A DNA stretch of 64,000 nucleotides from Myxococcus dinghuensis (GCF_024198235.1 NZ_JAKCFB010000020.1:62001-126000), one strand, 5' to 3'. Shown: positions 30,275 to 39,235, counted from the stretch's first letter. The notes: a model not told the origin generated them from the sequence alone. Numbers and translations: made by a program.

Positions 30275-33200
30275 ACGCCCCGGCCTCCGCGGCGTGGCAG
30301 CCCCCCACCGACTTCGAGGAGTACCACCTCCTGGAGCCCCTGGGCCGCGGCGCCATGGGCGAGGTCTACCTGGCGAGGGACCTGCGCCTGGAGCGCCTGG
30401 TGGCGGTGAAGTTCCTCACCGGCGTGGCCCCGCACGAGCACCAGCGCGAACGGTTCTGGAACGAGGCCCGCGCCATCGCCCGCGTGCAGCACCCCAACGT
30501 GGTGGGCATCCACCGCGTGGGCGAGGTGCTGCGCCGCCCATACCTGATTTCGGAGTTCGTGCGAGGGCGGAGTCTCGACAAGCTGGCCCTGCCCCTCCCC
30601 TGGACGCGCGCGCTCACGCTGGGCATCGGGCTGGCGCGGGGCCTGGCCGCCGCGCACCGCGGCCACGTCGTCCACCGCGACCTCAAGCCCGCCAACGTCA
30701 TGTTGACGGAGGACGACGACGTCAAGCTGCTCGACTTCGGCGTGGCCCGGCTCGTCGACGCGGCGAGTGTCCCCGCCGAGAGCGCACGTCCCCCCATCAC
30801 CCTCGTCCCGCTCGACACAGCCGATGGAGACCTGGCGGGGACCGTGACGGTGCCTCCGACCGCTCCGGCCCCCGCGCCCGCCGACGCGCCACCGCCCGAG
30901 CCTCCGGCCGGCACCGGGTGGGTGGGCACGCCCGGCTACATGGCCCCCGAGGTGTGGCGAGGCCAGGGCGCCACGCCACGCAGCGACGTCTACGCCTTCG
31001 GCGTGCTGCTGCACGAGCTGTGCGCCGGCGCGAGGCCCTACCACGCGGCCACCGTGCCGGAGCTGCGCGAGGCCGTCCTCCGCGGTGGCCACCCGCCCCT
31101 CGCGCACGCGGTGCGGGACATCGACCCGGCCTTCGCCGCCATCATCGAACGCTGTCTGGCATTGGACCCAGCCGCGCGCTTCGCCTCCGCGGACGCCCTG
31201 AGGGAAGCGCTGGAGGCCCTGCACGAAGGCACGGACGAGGCGGCGACGCCGCACGAGCGCCCCTACCCCGGCCTGCACGCCTTCGGCGTGGAGGACCGCG
31301 CGCGGTTCGCCGGCCGGGCCACGGAGATACGCGCGGTGGTGGACCGGCTGCGCGCCCGCCCCTTCGTCCTGGTGGCCGGGGACTCCGGCGTGGGCAAGTC
31401 CTCGCTGTGTCGCGCCGGCGTGCTGCCCCGCGTGGCCCAGGGCGCGCTGGGCACGGGCCCGTGGCGGACCTGCGAGCTGGTGCCCGGGGCCCGCCCGCTG
31501 GCGGCGCTGGCGGCGGCGCTCTCGCCCGTGCTCGGCCTGGAGGAGGTCGCCGTGGCGGCGGTGCTCGACGCCATGCCCACGGAGCTGGGGCGCCTGGCGC
31601 ATCCGTCGGCGGACACGGCGGGGCTGCTCGTCCTCGTCGACCAGGTGGAGGAGCTGCTCACGCTGGCGCCGAACACGGACGCGGAGCGCTTCGCCCGGGC
31701 GCTCGCCTCGCTCGCGGCGGCGGGGCCCCGGCTGCGCGTGCTCGCCACGGCGCGCGGCGACTTCCTGGCGCGGCTGGACGCGCTGCCGGGGCTGGGTGAC
31801 GCGCTCGACAGCGGCGGCCTGTACCTGCTGCGGCGACCGACCCAGGCGGGGCTGCGCGAGGCGGTGGTGGCGCCCGCGCGCGCGCAGGGCGTCGCGTTCG
31901 AGTCCGAGGCCCTGGTGGAGACGCTGGTGACGGCGGGCGACGACGACGGGGCCCTGCCGCTGTTGCAGTTCGCGCTCTCCGAGCTGTGGGAGCGCCGGGA
32001 CCGCGGGCGCCGCGTGATTCCCGCCGCGGCGCTGGAGACCCTGGGCGGCGTGGGCGGCGCCCTGGCCCGACATGCCGACGGCGTGCTCGCGGCGATGATG
32101 CCCGCGGAGCGGAGCGCGGCGCGGCGGCTCCTGTCCCGGCTGGTGACGGCGGAGGGCACGCGCACGCGGCGCACGCGCGAGGAGCTGCTGGCGCACGCGG
32201 GCGACGACGAGCGACCCGCCCGCGCCGCGCTCGAGGCCCTGGTCCAGGGGCGCCTGGTGATGGCGCGCGAGGCGACGGGCGACGCGCCGGAGGCGGGCAC
32301 GTACGAGCTGGCGCACGAGGCCCTGTTGACGGGCTGGGACACGCTGCGCGGATGGTTGGCGGGGGACGAGGGCCTGCGCGCCCTGCACCAGAGACTGGAG
32401 CGCGCCACGGTGGAGTGGCGACGGCTGGGCCACGCCCGGGAGGCGCTGTGGTCCGACCGGCACCTCGCGGAGGCCGAGCGACTCCCCCACGACCTGGTGA
32501 GCGCGGAGGAGCGCGCCTTCCTCCTGGCCTCGCGCCAGCGCGCCCGGGGCCGCCGACTCGGCCGCCTCGGCGCGGTGCTCGCGCTCCCGCTCGTCGCGGC
32601 GGCCGTGTACGGCGGGCTCCAGCTCCAGGCCCTGCGCGAGAAGACGCGCGACCTGGCCCTCGCGTTGACGTCGGCCCAGGCCGCCATGGACACCGCGCGG
32701 GCGGCGGGCACGCGACAGGAGACCCTGCGCCGCGAGGCCTTCGCCGCGTTCGACGCGGGCCAGAAGGCCCGGGGTGAGAGCGCCTGGCGCCAGTCGCTCG
32801 AGGAGGCAGAGCGCGCCGAGGCCGGCTTGCGCGAGGCGGGCAACACGCTCGAGGCCGCGCTCCAGCGCGACGCGCGACACGCCCCGACACGGCGGCTGCT
32901 CGCGGAGGTGCTCCACGAGCGCATCCTCCTCGCCGAGCGCCTGCGCAGGCCCGCGCTGCGCGCGGAGTTCCTCCAGCGCCTCGCGCTCGTCGACGACACG
33001 CGGGAGTTCCTGCGGCGGCTGGAGGCGCCCGCGCGGCTGGAGCTGGAGACGGAGCCCCCCGGGGCCCGGGTGCGCGTCGAGCGCGCCATCGACACGGACG
33101 GGCGGCTGAGCTGGTCCGCGCCGGTGCCGCTCGGCGTGACGCCCTTGAAGGACGCGTCGCTGCCGCCCGGCTCGTACCGGCTCACCTTCTCCCGCCCGGA

Positions 33201-34101
33201 CCGGCCCGCCGTCCTCCATCCCGTGCTGCTGGAGCGCGGCGAGCACCTCGCGACGCGGCTGGTGCTCCCCGCCTCCGTCCCCAGGGGCTTCGTCTACGTC
33301 CCGCCAGGGCGCTTCCTCTACGGCAGCCCCGACGACGAGGTCATCCGCCGCAACGCGATGCGCGCCCAGCCGCTGCACGCGCTCACCACCCAGGGCTTCC
33401 TCGTGGGGCGCACGGAGGTCACCCACGGCGAGTACCTCGAGTTCCTGCGCGCGCTGCCGCCCCGCGAGCGCGCCGAGCGCCGGCCCCACGGAAGCAACTA
33501 CTTCGGCGACATCTCCGTCGTGGAGGTGGCCGAGGGCCAGTGGGAGTTCCGGTTGACGCGCAAGGGCCACGTCTACCGCGCGCGCGAGGGCGAGAAGCTG
33601 ACGTACCTGGAGCGCGAGCACCGCGCCGTGCAGGACTGGCTGCGCCTGCCCGTGTCCGGCATCTCCTGGGAGGACGCCCTGGCCTACCTCACCTGGCTGG
33701 ACGCCACCGGCCGGGTGCCCGGCGCGCGCCTGTGCGACGAGCACGAGTGGGAGCGCGCCGCGCGAGGCGCGGACGGACGCAGCTATCCCCACGGTGAGCG
33801 GCTGGAGCCGGACGACGCCAACTTCGACGCCACCTACGGGCGCAAGTCCCTGGCCTTCGGACCGGACGAGGTGGGCTCCCACCCCGCGTCCGACAGCCCC
33901 TTCGGCCTGGCGGACTTCACCGGCAACGTGTGGGAGTGGATGCGCTCGGTGACGACGCCCGACATGCCCACCTACGGCGGCGGCTGCTTCTACCAGGACA
34001 TGTTCACCGCCCGCAGCCTCAACCACGGCGACGGCGAGCCCCGCTTCCGCATCCCCTTCATCGGGCTGCGGGTGTGCGCCTCTCCGACGTTGCAGCCCTG
34101 A
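30271..34101 (+). CDS. Ser/Thr protein kinase fused to nSTAND1 NTPase and FGE-sulfatase domain
   Basis: 1276 residues, starting inside the stop of the FHA activator. Domain order: a Hanks-type kinase (about 17-310; GRGAMGEVYLA, VAVKFL, HRDLKPANV, DFG at 155, APE at 225-227); an nSTAND1 P-loop NTPase (from about 330; PYPGLHAF, then GDSGVGKSSLCRAG at 370, Walker B VLVDQVEEL); one membrane helix (VLALPLVAAAVYGGLQL); a helical coil; a PEGA-like beta-sandwich; and a C-terminal formylglycine-generating-enzyme-like domain (PPGRFLYGS, VGRTEVTHGEY, LCDEHEWERAARG, GNVWEWM, IGLRV). The kinase and NTPase would be cytoplasmic and the FGE domain external. The activation loop carries an unusual Pro/Ala/Thr-rich insert. 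Its role is likely signal transduction to the coupled activator. Confidence 0.92.
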   Translation: MNAPASAAWQPPTDFEEYHLLEPLGRGAMGEVYLARDLRLERLVAVKFLTGVAPHEHQRERFWNEARAIARVQHPNVVGIHRVGEVLRRPYLISEFVRGRSLDKLALPLPWTRALTLGIGLARGLAAAHRGHVVHRDLKPANVMLTEDDDVKLLDFGVARLVDAASVPAESARPPITLVPLDTADGDLAGTVTVPPTAPAPAPADAPPPEPPAGTGWVGTPGYMAPEVWRGQGATPRSDVYAFGVLLHELCAGARPYHAATVPELREAVLRGGHPPLAHAVRDIDPAFAAIIERCLALDPAARFASADALREALEALHEGTDEAATPHERPYPGLHAFGVEDRARFAGRATEIRAVVDRLRARPFVLVAGDSGVGKSSLCRAGVLPRVAQGALGTGPWRTCELVPGARPLAALAAALSPVLGLEEVAVAAVLDAMPTELGRLAHPSADTAGLLVLVDQVEELLTLAPNTDAERFARALASLAAAGPRLRVLATARGDFLARLDALPGLGDALDSGGLYLLRRPTQAGLREAVVAPARAQGVAFESEALVETLVTAGDDDGALPLLQFALSELWERRDRGRRVIPAAALETLGGVGGALARHADGVLAAMMPAERSAARRLLSRLVTAEGTRTRRTREELLAHAGDDERPARAALEALVQGRLVMAREATGDAPEAGTYELAHEALLTGWDTLRGWLAGDEGLRALHQRLERATVEWRRLGHAREALWSDRHLAEAERLPHDLVSAEERAFLLASRQRARGRRLGRLGAVLALPLVAAAVYGGLQLQALREKTRDLALALTSAQAAMDTARAAGTRQETLRREAFAAFDAGQKARGESAWRQSLEEAERAEAGLREAGNTLEAALQRDARHAPTRRLLAEVLHERILLAERLRRPALRAEFLQRLALVDDTREFLRRLEAPARLELETEPPGARVRVERAIDTDGRLSWSAPVPLGVTPLKDASLPPGSYRLTFSRPDRPAVLHPVLLERGEHLATRLVLPASVPRGFVYVPPGRFLYGSPDDEVIRRNAMRAQPLHALTTQGFLVGRTEVTHGEYLEFLRALPPRERAERRPHGSNYFGDISVVEVAEGQWEFRLTRKGHVYRAREGEKLTYLEREHRAVQDWLRLPVSGISWEDALAYLTWLDATGRVPGARLCDEHEWERAARGADGRSYPHGERLEPDDANFDATYGRKSLAFGPDEVGSHPASDSPFGLADFTGNVWEWMRSVTTPDMPTYGGGCFYQDMFTARSLNHGDGEPRFRIPFIGLRVCASPTLQP

Positions 34102-34116
34102 GCGTCGCGAAGCCGT

Positions 34117-34131
34117 TGGCAGGCTTCCTGC
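34117..34131 (+). promoter_or_regulatory. Sigma-54-like -24/-12 promoter for the ADYC gene
   Basis: TGGCAGGCTTCCTGC fits the sigma-54 pattern with GG and GC ten bases apart and two mismatches to TGGCACG-N4-TTGC. A start site about 12 bases on would give a leader of about 37 bases to the ATG at 34180. The same extended pattern TTGGCANGN4CTGCT occurs upstream of the metalloprotease gene. A small hairpin (GAAGCC/GGCTTC, 34109-34127) overlaps it and could instead end the kinase transcript. Confidence 0.45.
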
Positions 34132-34179
34132 TATCTCCTCCCGACGCAGCGCACGAACGCCACACGGGAGCAGACAGCG

Positions 34180-35898
34180 ATGCGACGGATGAGCGGCCCC
34201 TGCCTGGGGGCTTGGATGTTGTTCATGGGGGGGCTCCACGCGACGGGTGCCTGGGCGGATGAGCCCGCGCAGGGCGGGCAGGGGACGCGCACCCACGGGA
34301 TCAAGGACTTCGACACCTACCACGTCGCCGCGGTGCTCTCGGTGGCGGACCCGCTGACCCACTGCACCCACATCTCCCTGGAGGGCGGTGGCTTCCGCGG
34401 CCAGAAGCCGGAGCCGGCCACGGGGCCGTGCGAGCCTCAGGACTTCGTGGGCCACGAGTTCTTCGTGGGAGGCGAGCCGGACCTGCGCTACCGCATCGCC
34501 GCGGTACGCCCCCACCGCAGCATCTACGAGACGTGCCGCCAGGACGACCCTCCCCCCCAGCCCGCCACGATGGGAACGACCTGGGAGTACGAGGTCCTGA
34601 GCGTCTCGGCCGGCGGGCAGTCGGAGCCGCTCTGCCCGGGGAAGAACGTCGCCCTCGCCGTGCCGCTGGCCTGGGTCCAGGCGGCGCCGGAGTCCCCCTG
34701 GGAGCTGCACTACTCGCAGGACTCCTTCTCCTTCGCGTGTGTCCCCCAGCAGGTCTCCGGCTGCGACTTCGAGGGTGGCGGCGTCATCGCCAAGTGCGTC
34801 GACTGGGGCTATGCCCCGTGGCCCAACCCCGCGCCGACGATGACGGACAGCGTGCTCACCCAGGGGACGACGCTCGCGGGCGAGCCCCTGACCGACAGCC
34901 TCGAGCAGGCCCTGAGCTTCCACCAGACCTGCTTGAGGATGGCCACGGCGGACTACTGCGGCGTGGGCATCAGCAACACGCTCGACGGCACCCCCATCGG
35001 GTTCCACGACACGAAGTACGTGCCCCTGACGCCCGAGCAGCGCGTCGTCCCCAGGCACCCCAAGGAGGGGGCGAGGGACCTCTTCTTCGAGGCGGCGTGG
35101 GTGGACTGCTCCCGGGTTCCTCCCGGGGTGGAGCCGCCGCCGGCGTGCGTGACCACCACGCCGCGCGTCGCCCCTCCCTTCGCCGCGCTGTGCCTGAGCA
35201 AGCTGCGCTGGGCCAGCCTGCCCGTGGCGGGCAGTTGCTTCGACCGCGACTCCAGCACGGACCCGTTCCGCTGGGACTTCACCCCCCGCTATTGCGAGGA
35301 CTACACGGAGGCGGAGCTGGAGGCGCTCGGCGCCCGCTTCTTCACCTTCTCGCGCTACCTCGACACCGGCCTCTACCGGTTCACGCGGAACGGGGCGCCC
35401 GAACAGGCCCTGTCGACCACCGCCTACGTCCACGAGAGGCGGACGGCCACCAGCCACCCCAACGCGGTGCTTCTGGACTACTCCTTCCTGGGCCTCGACG
35501 ACGCGGAGCGGTACACGGTGGCGCGCCTGGAAGGCGCCCTCATCAGCAGGTCCATCTCGGAGGCGCTGCGCACCCGCTTCCACCTCGCGGGGCTCTACCG
35601 CTGCGCCCGGACGGACACGTCGAAACAGAAGCACTTCCGCCACGTCGCCCTCCCCGGCGACGTGGATCCCCAGTTCCCGGACCTGATCTGCGCGGAGTTC
35701 CCCGGCGGTTGGCGCCTGGACCGCGAGCAGAGCGCCCTCGAGGGCTACGTCTCCCCCACCCCCCAGGGCATCGCCCACGTCCCGCTGTACTCGTGGGACG
35801 ACGGGCTGGGGCACTTCATGACCGCCACCCGCGCTCCCGGCGCGAAGTGGCAGACCGACCTCACCCGGCCGCTCGGGTACATCCCCGGCAACCCGTGA
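34180..35898 (+). CDS. ADYC-domain secreted protein
   Basis: 572 residues with a signal peptide ending AWA near residue 26. The protein is rich in Cys and aromatic residues and holds the A-D-Y-C-G-x-G motif at about residue 256, the name-giving feature of the ADYC domain seen in many secreted proteins of myxobacteria. Around it are FHQTCLRMA before and FFEAAWVDCSR after. The C-terminal part has YRFTRNG, YSWDDGLGHFMTATRA and LGYIPGNP, the latter resembling the YLY/H-T-T-S type repeats of DUF5648-like carbohydrate-binding domains. Function is unknown. It follows the kinase by 78 bases with its own sigma-54-like promoter and ends before a strong hairpin terminator (35923-35969). Confidence 0.76.
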   Translation: MRRMSGPCLGAWMLFMGGLHATGAWADEPAQGGQGTRTHGIKDFDTYHVAAVLSVADPLTHCTHISLEGGGFRGQKPEPATGPCEPQDFVGHEFFVGGEPDLRYRIAAVRPHRSIYETCRQDDPPPQPATMGTTWEYEVLSVSAGGQSEPLCPGKNVALAVPLAWVQAAPESPWELHYSQDSFSFACVPQQVSGCDFEGGGVIAKCVDWGYAPWPNPAPTMTDSVLTQGTTLAGEPLTDSLEQALSFHQTCLRMATADYCGVGISNTLDGTPIGFHDTKYVPLTPEQRVVPRHPKEGARDLFFEAAWVDCSRVPPGVEPPPACVTTTPRVAPPFAALCLSKLRWASLPVAGSCFDRDSSTDPFRWDFTPRYCEDYTEAELEALGARFFTFSRYLDTGLYRFTRNGAPEQALSTTAYVHERRTATSHPNAVLLDYSFLGLDDAERYTVARLEGALISRSISEALRTRFHLAGLYRCARTDTSKQKHFRHVALPGDVDPQFPDLICAEFPGGWRLDREQSALEGYVSPTPQGIAHVPLYSWDDGLGHFMTATRAPGAKWQTDLTRPLGYIPGNP

Positions 35899-35922
35899 CG
35901 CGTCTCCCCCCCACCGCGCCCC

Positions 35923-35969
35923 ACGCCCCCCCGTCTCTCCGGCCCCCGCCCGGACGAGACGGGGGGCGT
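35923..35969 (+). terminator. Strong hairpin terminator after the ADYC gene
   Basis: ACG-C7-GTCTC at 35923-35937 pairs with GAGAC-G6-CGT at 35956-35969 (14 pairs, one bulged C), and the loop itself contains TCCGG/CCGGA, so the stem extends to about 19 pairs. It begins 25 bases after the stop of the ADYC gene. No clear T-run follows. Confidence 0.6.
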
Positions 35970-36340
35970 CGTCGTTCCGACCCCGTCCACGCCAGTCCAC
36001 CCGACGGGCGCCCACGCACGGCCCCCGCCGCGTCGTGCAGGGGTGGCACGGCAGGACCTGCCAGGTGTCGTGCAACGCCTGCAGGGTGCGCCCGTCCGGA
36101 GCAGCACCGGACACGCCCCGCTCGGCACGCGAGGGCCCGCGCACGCACACGACTCCAGGCCGTCGTGGCGCCGATGTTCGGCCCACAAAGCAGCACGAGG
36201 GCTCACGGGCCTTGGCGGACACACCCGCGCACGACTTGGAGCGCGCGCGGCGCTGACGCATGCTGCGCGGCAGCCATGGCCTCTCCCACCGTCGCCTCGT
36301 GTCGCGTGTCCTGCTTCGCGGTCTGGATGGGAGGGCGGCC
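35970..36340. other. Intergenic stretch without a visible gene
   Basis: About 370 bases between the ADYC terminator and the MFS start. Open frames here are out of character for coding. GTCGTGCA occurs twice (near 36032 and 36067) and a GGCAG/CTGCC dyad lies at about 36050-36062. No clear promoter match was found; the MFS promoter presumably lies here. Confidence 0.4.
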
Positions 36341-37609
36341 ATGACGGGCGCGCTGGGGCGGGGCCTGCGGAAGATGGCCGGCGGGCTGCCGCGCACGTAC
36401 TGGGTGCTGTGGGTGGGCACGCTGGTCAACCGGCTGGGCAGCTTCGTGGTGCCGTTCCTCGCGCTCTATCTCACGCGCGAGCGGGGCTTCTCCGTGGAGA
36501 AGGCGGGCCTCACCGTGTCGCTCTACGGGCTGGGCGCGGTCATCGCCGCGCCGCTCGGGGGCACGCTCGCGGACCGCGTCGGCCGGCGGCTCACGCTCGC
36601 GGGGGGCCTGTGGCTGGGCTCGGTGGGGATGGTCTGCCTGGGCTTCGCGCGCGAGCCGACCACCATCGCCGTGGCGGCCTTCTCGCTCGGGGTGATGGGT
36701 GAAATCTACCGGCCCGCGGTGTCCGCCGCCGTGGCGGACGTGGTGCCGCCCGCGGACCGGCCGCGCGCGTTCGGCCTGCTCTACTGGGTCATCAACGTGG
36801 GCTTCGCGGTGGCCCTGCCGCTCGCGGGCTTCATGGTCCGCTATGGCTACCTGACGCTCTTCATCGCGGACGCCATCACCACCTTCACCTATGGCTGCTG
36901 CATCTGGCTGCTGTTGCCGGAGACGCGGCCCGCGCGGACGGAGGCGGAGGGGGCGAGCGCGAGCGACCGGCTGGGGGCCGTGAGCGCCGCGCTGACGCCG
37001 TTCCGCGACCCGGTGTTCCTCGCGTTCGCGCTGCCCATCTTCGGCGTGCTGCTCATCTTCTACCAGAGCCAGGTGGCGCTCCCGCTGGACCTGGGCTCGC
37101 GGGGGCTCACGGAGGCGCAGTTCGGCACCGTGCTGTCCATCAACGGCCTGCTCATCGTCGCGCTCCAGCCCTTCACCAGCCAGATGATTCGCGGCATGCG
37201 CCGCTCGCACGCGCTGGCGCTGGCCGCGGCCCTCACCGGCCTGGGCTTCGGCATGCACGCCCTGTCGGATGCCGTGCCGCTGGCGATGCTGGCGGTGGCG
37301 GTGTGGACGCTGGGGGAGATGGCGCAGGCGCCGGTGGCGCCCTCCGTCGTCACGGACCTGGCGCCGGTGCGGCTGCGCGGCAGCTACCAGGGCGCGTACC
37401 ACATGCTCTGGGGCCTGGCCTCCACCGTGGCGCCCGCGCTGGGCGGCTGGGTGCTGGGGCGCGCGGGCACGGGGGTGCTGTGGATGGGCTGCCTGGCGCT
37501 GGGGCTCGTCTGCGCCGGCCGGCAGCTGGCCATCGCCGGGAACCGACGCCGCAGCCTGGACGCGCGGCGCGCGACGAACCCGGCCGACCTGAGCACGCTG
37601 GCGGACTGA
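36341..37609 (+). CDS. MFS transporter
   Basis: 422 residues from the ATG at 36341, chosen for GGGAGGGCGG directly upstream and because it begins just before the first helix; an in-frame ATG at 36260 is less likely. Twelve hydrophobic helices in two halves. The loop between helices 2 and 3 carries GGTLADRVGRRLTLA, the MFS motif A (GxLxDRxGRR). The central cytoplasmic loop is short and acidic. The protein resembles the multidrug/YceL-like efflux branch (TYWVLWVGTLVNRLGSF start), but the substrate cannot be told. It is convergent with the metalloprotease gene; a bidirectional hairpin lies between them. Confidence 0.88.
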   Translation: MTGALGRGLRKMAGGLPRTYWVLWVGTLVNRLGSFVVPFLALYLTRERGFSVEKAGLTVSLYGLGAVIAAPLGGTLADRVGRRLTLAGGLWLGSVGMVCLGFAREPTTIAVAAFSLGVMGEIYRPAVSAAVADVVPPADRPRAFGLLYWVINVGFAVALPLAGFMVRYGYLTLFIADAITTFTYGCCIWLLLPETRPARTEAEGASASDRLGAVSAALTPFRDPVFLAFALPIFGVLLIFYQSQVALPLDLGSRGLTEAQFGTVLSINGLLIVALQPFTSQMIRGMRRSHALALAAALTGLGFGMHALSDAVPLAMLAVAVWTLGEMAQAPVAPSVVTDLAPVRLRGSYQGAYHMLWGLASTVAPALGGWVLGRAGTGVLWMGCLALGLVCAGRQLAIAGNRRRSLDARRATNPADLSTLAD

Positions 37610-37632
37610 ACGCCGCGCCCCACGAAAGGCGA

Positions 37633-37663
37633 CGGGCGGCCTCCCACCGAGGGAGACCGCCCG
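37633..37663. terminator. Bidirectional hairpin between MFS and metalloprotease genes
   Basis: CGGGCGGCCTCCC (37633-37645) and GGGAGACCGCCCG (37651-37663) pair over 13 positions with a five-base loop; the single mismatch becomes a G-U pair in the minus-strand transcript. It lies between two convergent genes (stops at 37609 and 37691), as expected for a shared terminator. Confidence 0.65.
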
Positions 37664-37690
37664 CGCGTCACACCGGAGTCGGGGCCGCGA

Positions 37691-39169
37691 CTACGGCTTG
37701 GTGTAGTTGATGGCCAGGTTGTAGGTGGACGCCGCGAAGCCGTACACCATGACGTACGCGGTCGTCGTGCCCGCGGGGACCGTCAGGTCGCACGTCTCCG
37801 TCGCGCCCGTCTGGTACGGACGGCAGGTGTACGAGGACGACGTCGGCTGCGTGCCCCAGCGCACGTACAGGTCCGGGTCACCCGAGCCCGTCATCGCCAC
37901 CTTGAACTGCGTGCCGGCCACCACGGTGTACGGCGCGAAGTGCAGCGTCTGGCCCTTGGTCAGCGAACCGGACTTGCTGTCCGTCGCGGGCGTGCCCGTG
38001 CTGCCGCCGCTCGGCTTGGTGTACTTGATGGTCAGGCTGTACGAACCCGCCGCGTAGCCGCGCACGCTGATGTACGCCGTGGTGGTGCCGGTGGGGACGG
38101 TCAGGTCGCAGGACTCGGCCGCGCCGCTCAGGTACGGACGGCAGTCGTAGGCGCTCGTCGTGGGCGTCGCGCCGAAGCGCACGTACAGGTCCGGGTCACC
38201 CGAGCCCGTCATCGTCACGGTGAACTGCGTGCCAGCCACCACGTTGAACGGACCGAAGTTGGTGACGCTGCCCGTGGTCACCGTGCCCGACTTCGTCTCC
38301 GTCGTCGGCGTGCCCGTGCCCGGCTCCGGGTCCGGCGGGTTGGGGTTGTTGCCCGGCGCGCCGTAGAGCGCCTGCGCGCCCTGGATGTCCAGCGCCGTCA
38401 GGACCAGGTCGCCCGTCTGGGTGCCGTTGCACTGCGGATAGTGCATGACGGACTTGGAGTCGTACGCCGTCAGCTGGCGCCAGTTGCTGTCCTCGAAGCA
38501 GGTGCCGGACTCGGGGCGGGTGTGCTCGTGGCGGAAGCCGAGCGTGTGGCCCAGTTCGTGGCGCAGGATGCCCGTCAGCGTCCACGGCGAGACGTTGCCG
38601 AACGAGGACGTGTCGATGAGCACGTTGCGGTTGGCGCGGACGTCATCCGGGAAGAACGCACGCGCCAGGTACTGGCCACCCGAGTTCACCGGACGCACGT
38701 CGAACACCACGTTGCCGTTGCTCGCGGTGCAGGTGGCGTCCTGGCCGCTGACGTAGACGAAGTCCACGTTGGCCGCCGCCTCCCACGCCGCCGCCGCGTT
38801 CGCCATGGCCGTCACGGCCGCGTTGTAGTTGGTGCCGAAGGACGTGTTCACGCAGTAGGTGATGTTCTTCTTCTGCGTGTCGTTCCACTTCGCGTCCGCG
38901 CCGCCGGAGCGGTGGACGATGAGCTGGCCGTTCTTGACGTTGTTGTCGTAGAACTCGCGCAGCTTCTTCTCGTTCGAGAACATCGTGTCGCCGTCGGCGA
39001 TGAAGACGCCGGACTCGGGCTCCTGGTAGACCACCGACAGGAACTGCTCCCACGACATCCCCTGGCCGACAGCCTCGGCCTCGGGAGCGGGCATGGAACC
39101 GTCACCGCCACCACAGCCAGCGAGCAGCGCCAGACCCGTGAGGGCCCCGATGAACTTGGATTGGGACAT
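37691..39169 (-). CDS. Metzincin zinc metalloprotease lipoprotein with two PPC domains
   Basis: 492 residues from the ATG at 39169, with AAGAAGGAAG upstream. A lipoprotein signal ends at Cys19 (LALLAGC). The catalytic domain (about 40-265) has ITYCVNTSF, the zinc site HELGHTLGFRHEH (His204, His208, His214) and a Met-turn SVMHYP at Met242, so it is a metzincin close to the matrixin/M57 groups. Two PPC domains follow (about 285-385 and 393-492); they are tandem duplicates of 106 residues with AGTQFxVxMTGSGDPDLYVR in both. PPC domains aid secretion or binding and are often removed. A secreted proteolytic enzyme, plausibly used in predation. A sigma-54-like promoter lies 67 bases upstream. Confidence 0.88.
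   Translation of the reverse strand: MSQSKFIGALTGLALLAGCGGGDGSMPAPEAEAVGQGMSWEQFLSVVYQEPESGVFIADGDTMFSNEKKLREFYDNNVKNGQLIVHRSGGADAKWNDTQKKNITYCVNTSFGTNYNAAVTAMANAAAAWEAAANVDFVYVSGQDATCTASNGNVVFDVRPVNSGGQYLARAFFPDDVRANRNVLIDTSSFGNVSPWTLTGILRHELGHTLGFRHEHTRPESGTCFEDSNWRQLTAYDSKSVMHYPQCNGTQTGDLVLTALDIQGAQALYGAPGNNPNPPDPEPGTGTPTTETKSGTVTTGSVTNFGPFNVVAGTQFTVTMTGSGDPDLYVRFGATPTTSAYDCRPYLSGAAESCDLTVPTGTTTAYISVRGYAAGSYSLTIKYTKPSGGSTGTPATDSKSGSLTKGQTLHFAPYTVVAGTQFKVAMTGSGDPDLYVRWGTQPTSSSYTCRPYQTGATETCDLTVPAGTTTAYVMVYGFAASTYNLAINYTKP
37700..38330 (-). repeat. Intragenic tandem duplication encoding the two PPC domains
   Basis: The two PPC-coding segments repeat with a period of 318 bases (106 codons). 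For example, GCGCACGTACAGGTCCGG begins at 37859 and again at 38177, followed by more identical sequence. The high DNA identity implies a fairly recent duplication or gene conversion. Confidence 0.75.
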
Positions 39170-39235
39170 GGACTTCCTTCTTCGCAGAGGGGAGGGACAC
39201 CCGAGCGCTCAACCGCCCGGGGAACCGCTCGCAAA

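Noticed and set aside
36045..36062. TGGCACG with a dyad in the MFS upstream region as a promoter
   Set aside because: No GC at the proper distance; the GGCAG/CTGCC dyad is short and could be chance at this G+C content.
29734..36429. Open frame of 2231 codons on the minus strand
   Set aside because: It runs antisense through the kinase, activator and ADYC genes, whose motifs are clear; its composition is that of a shadow frame.
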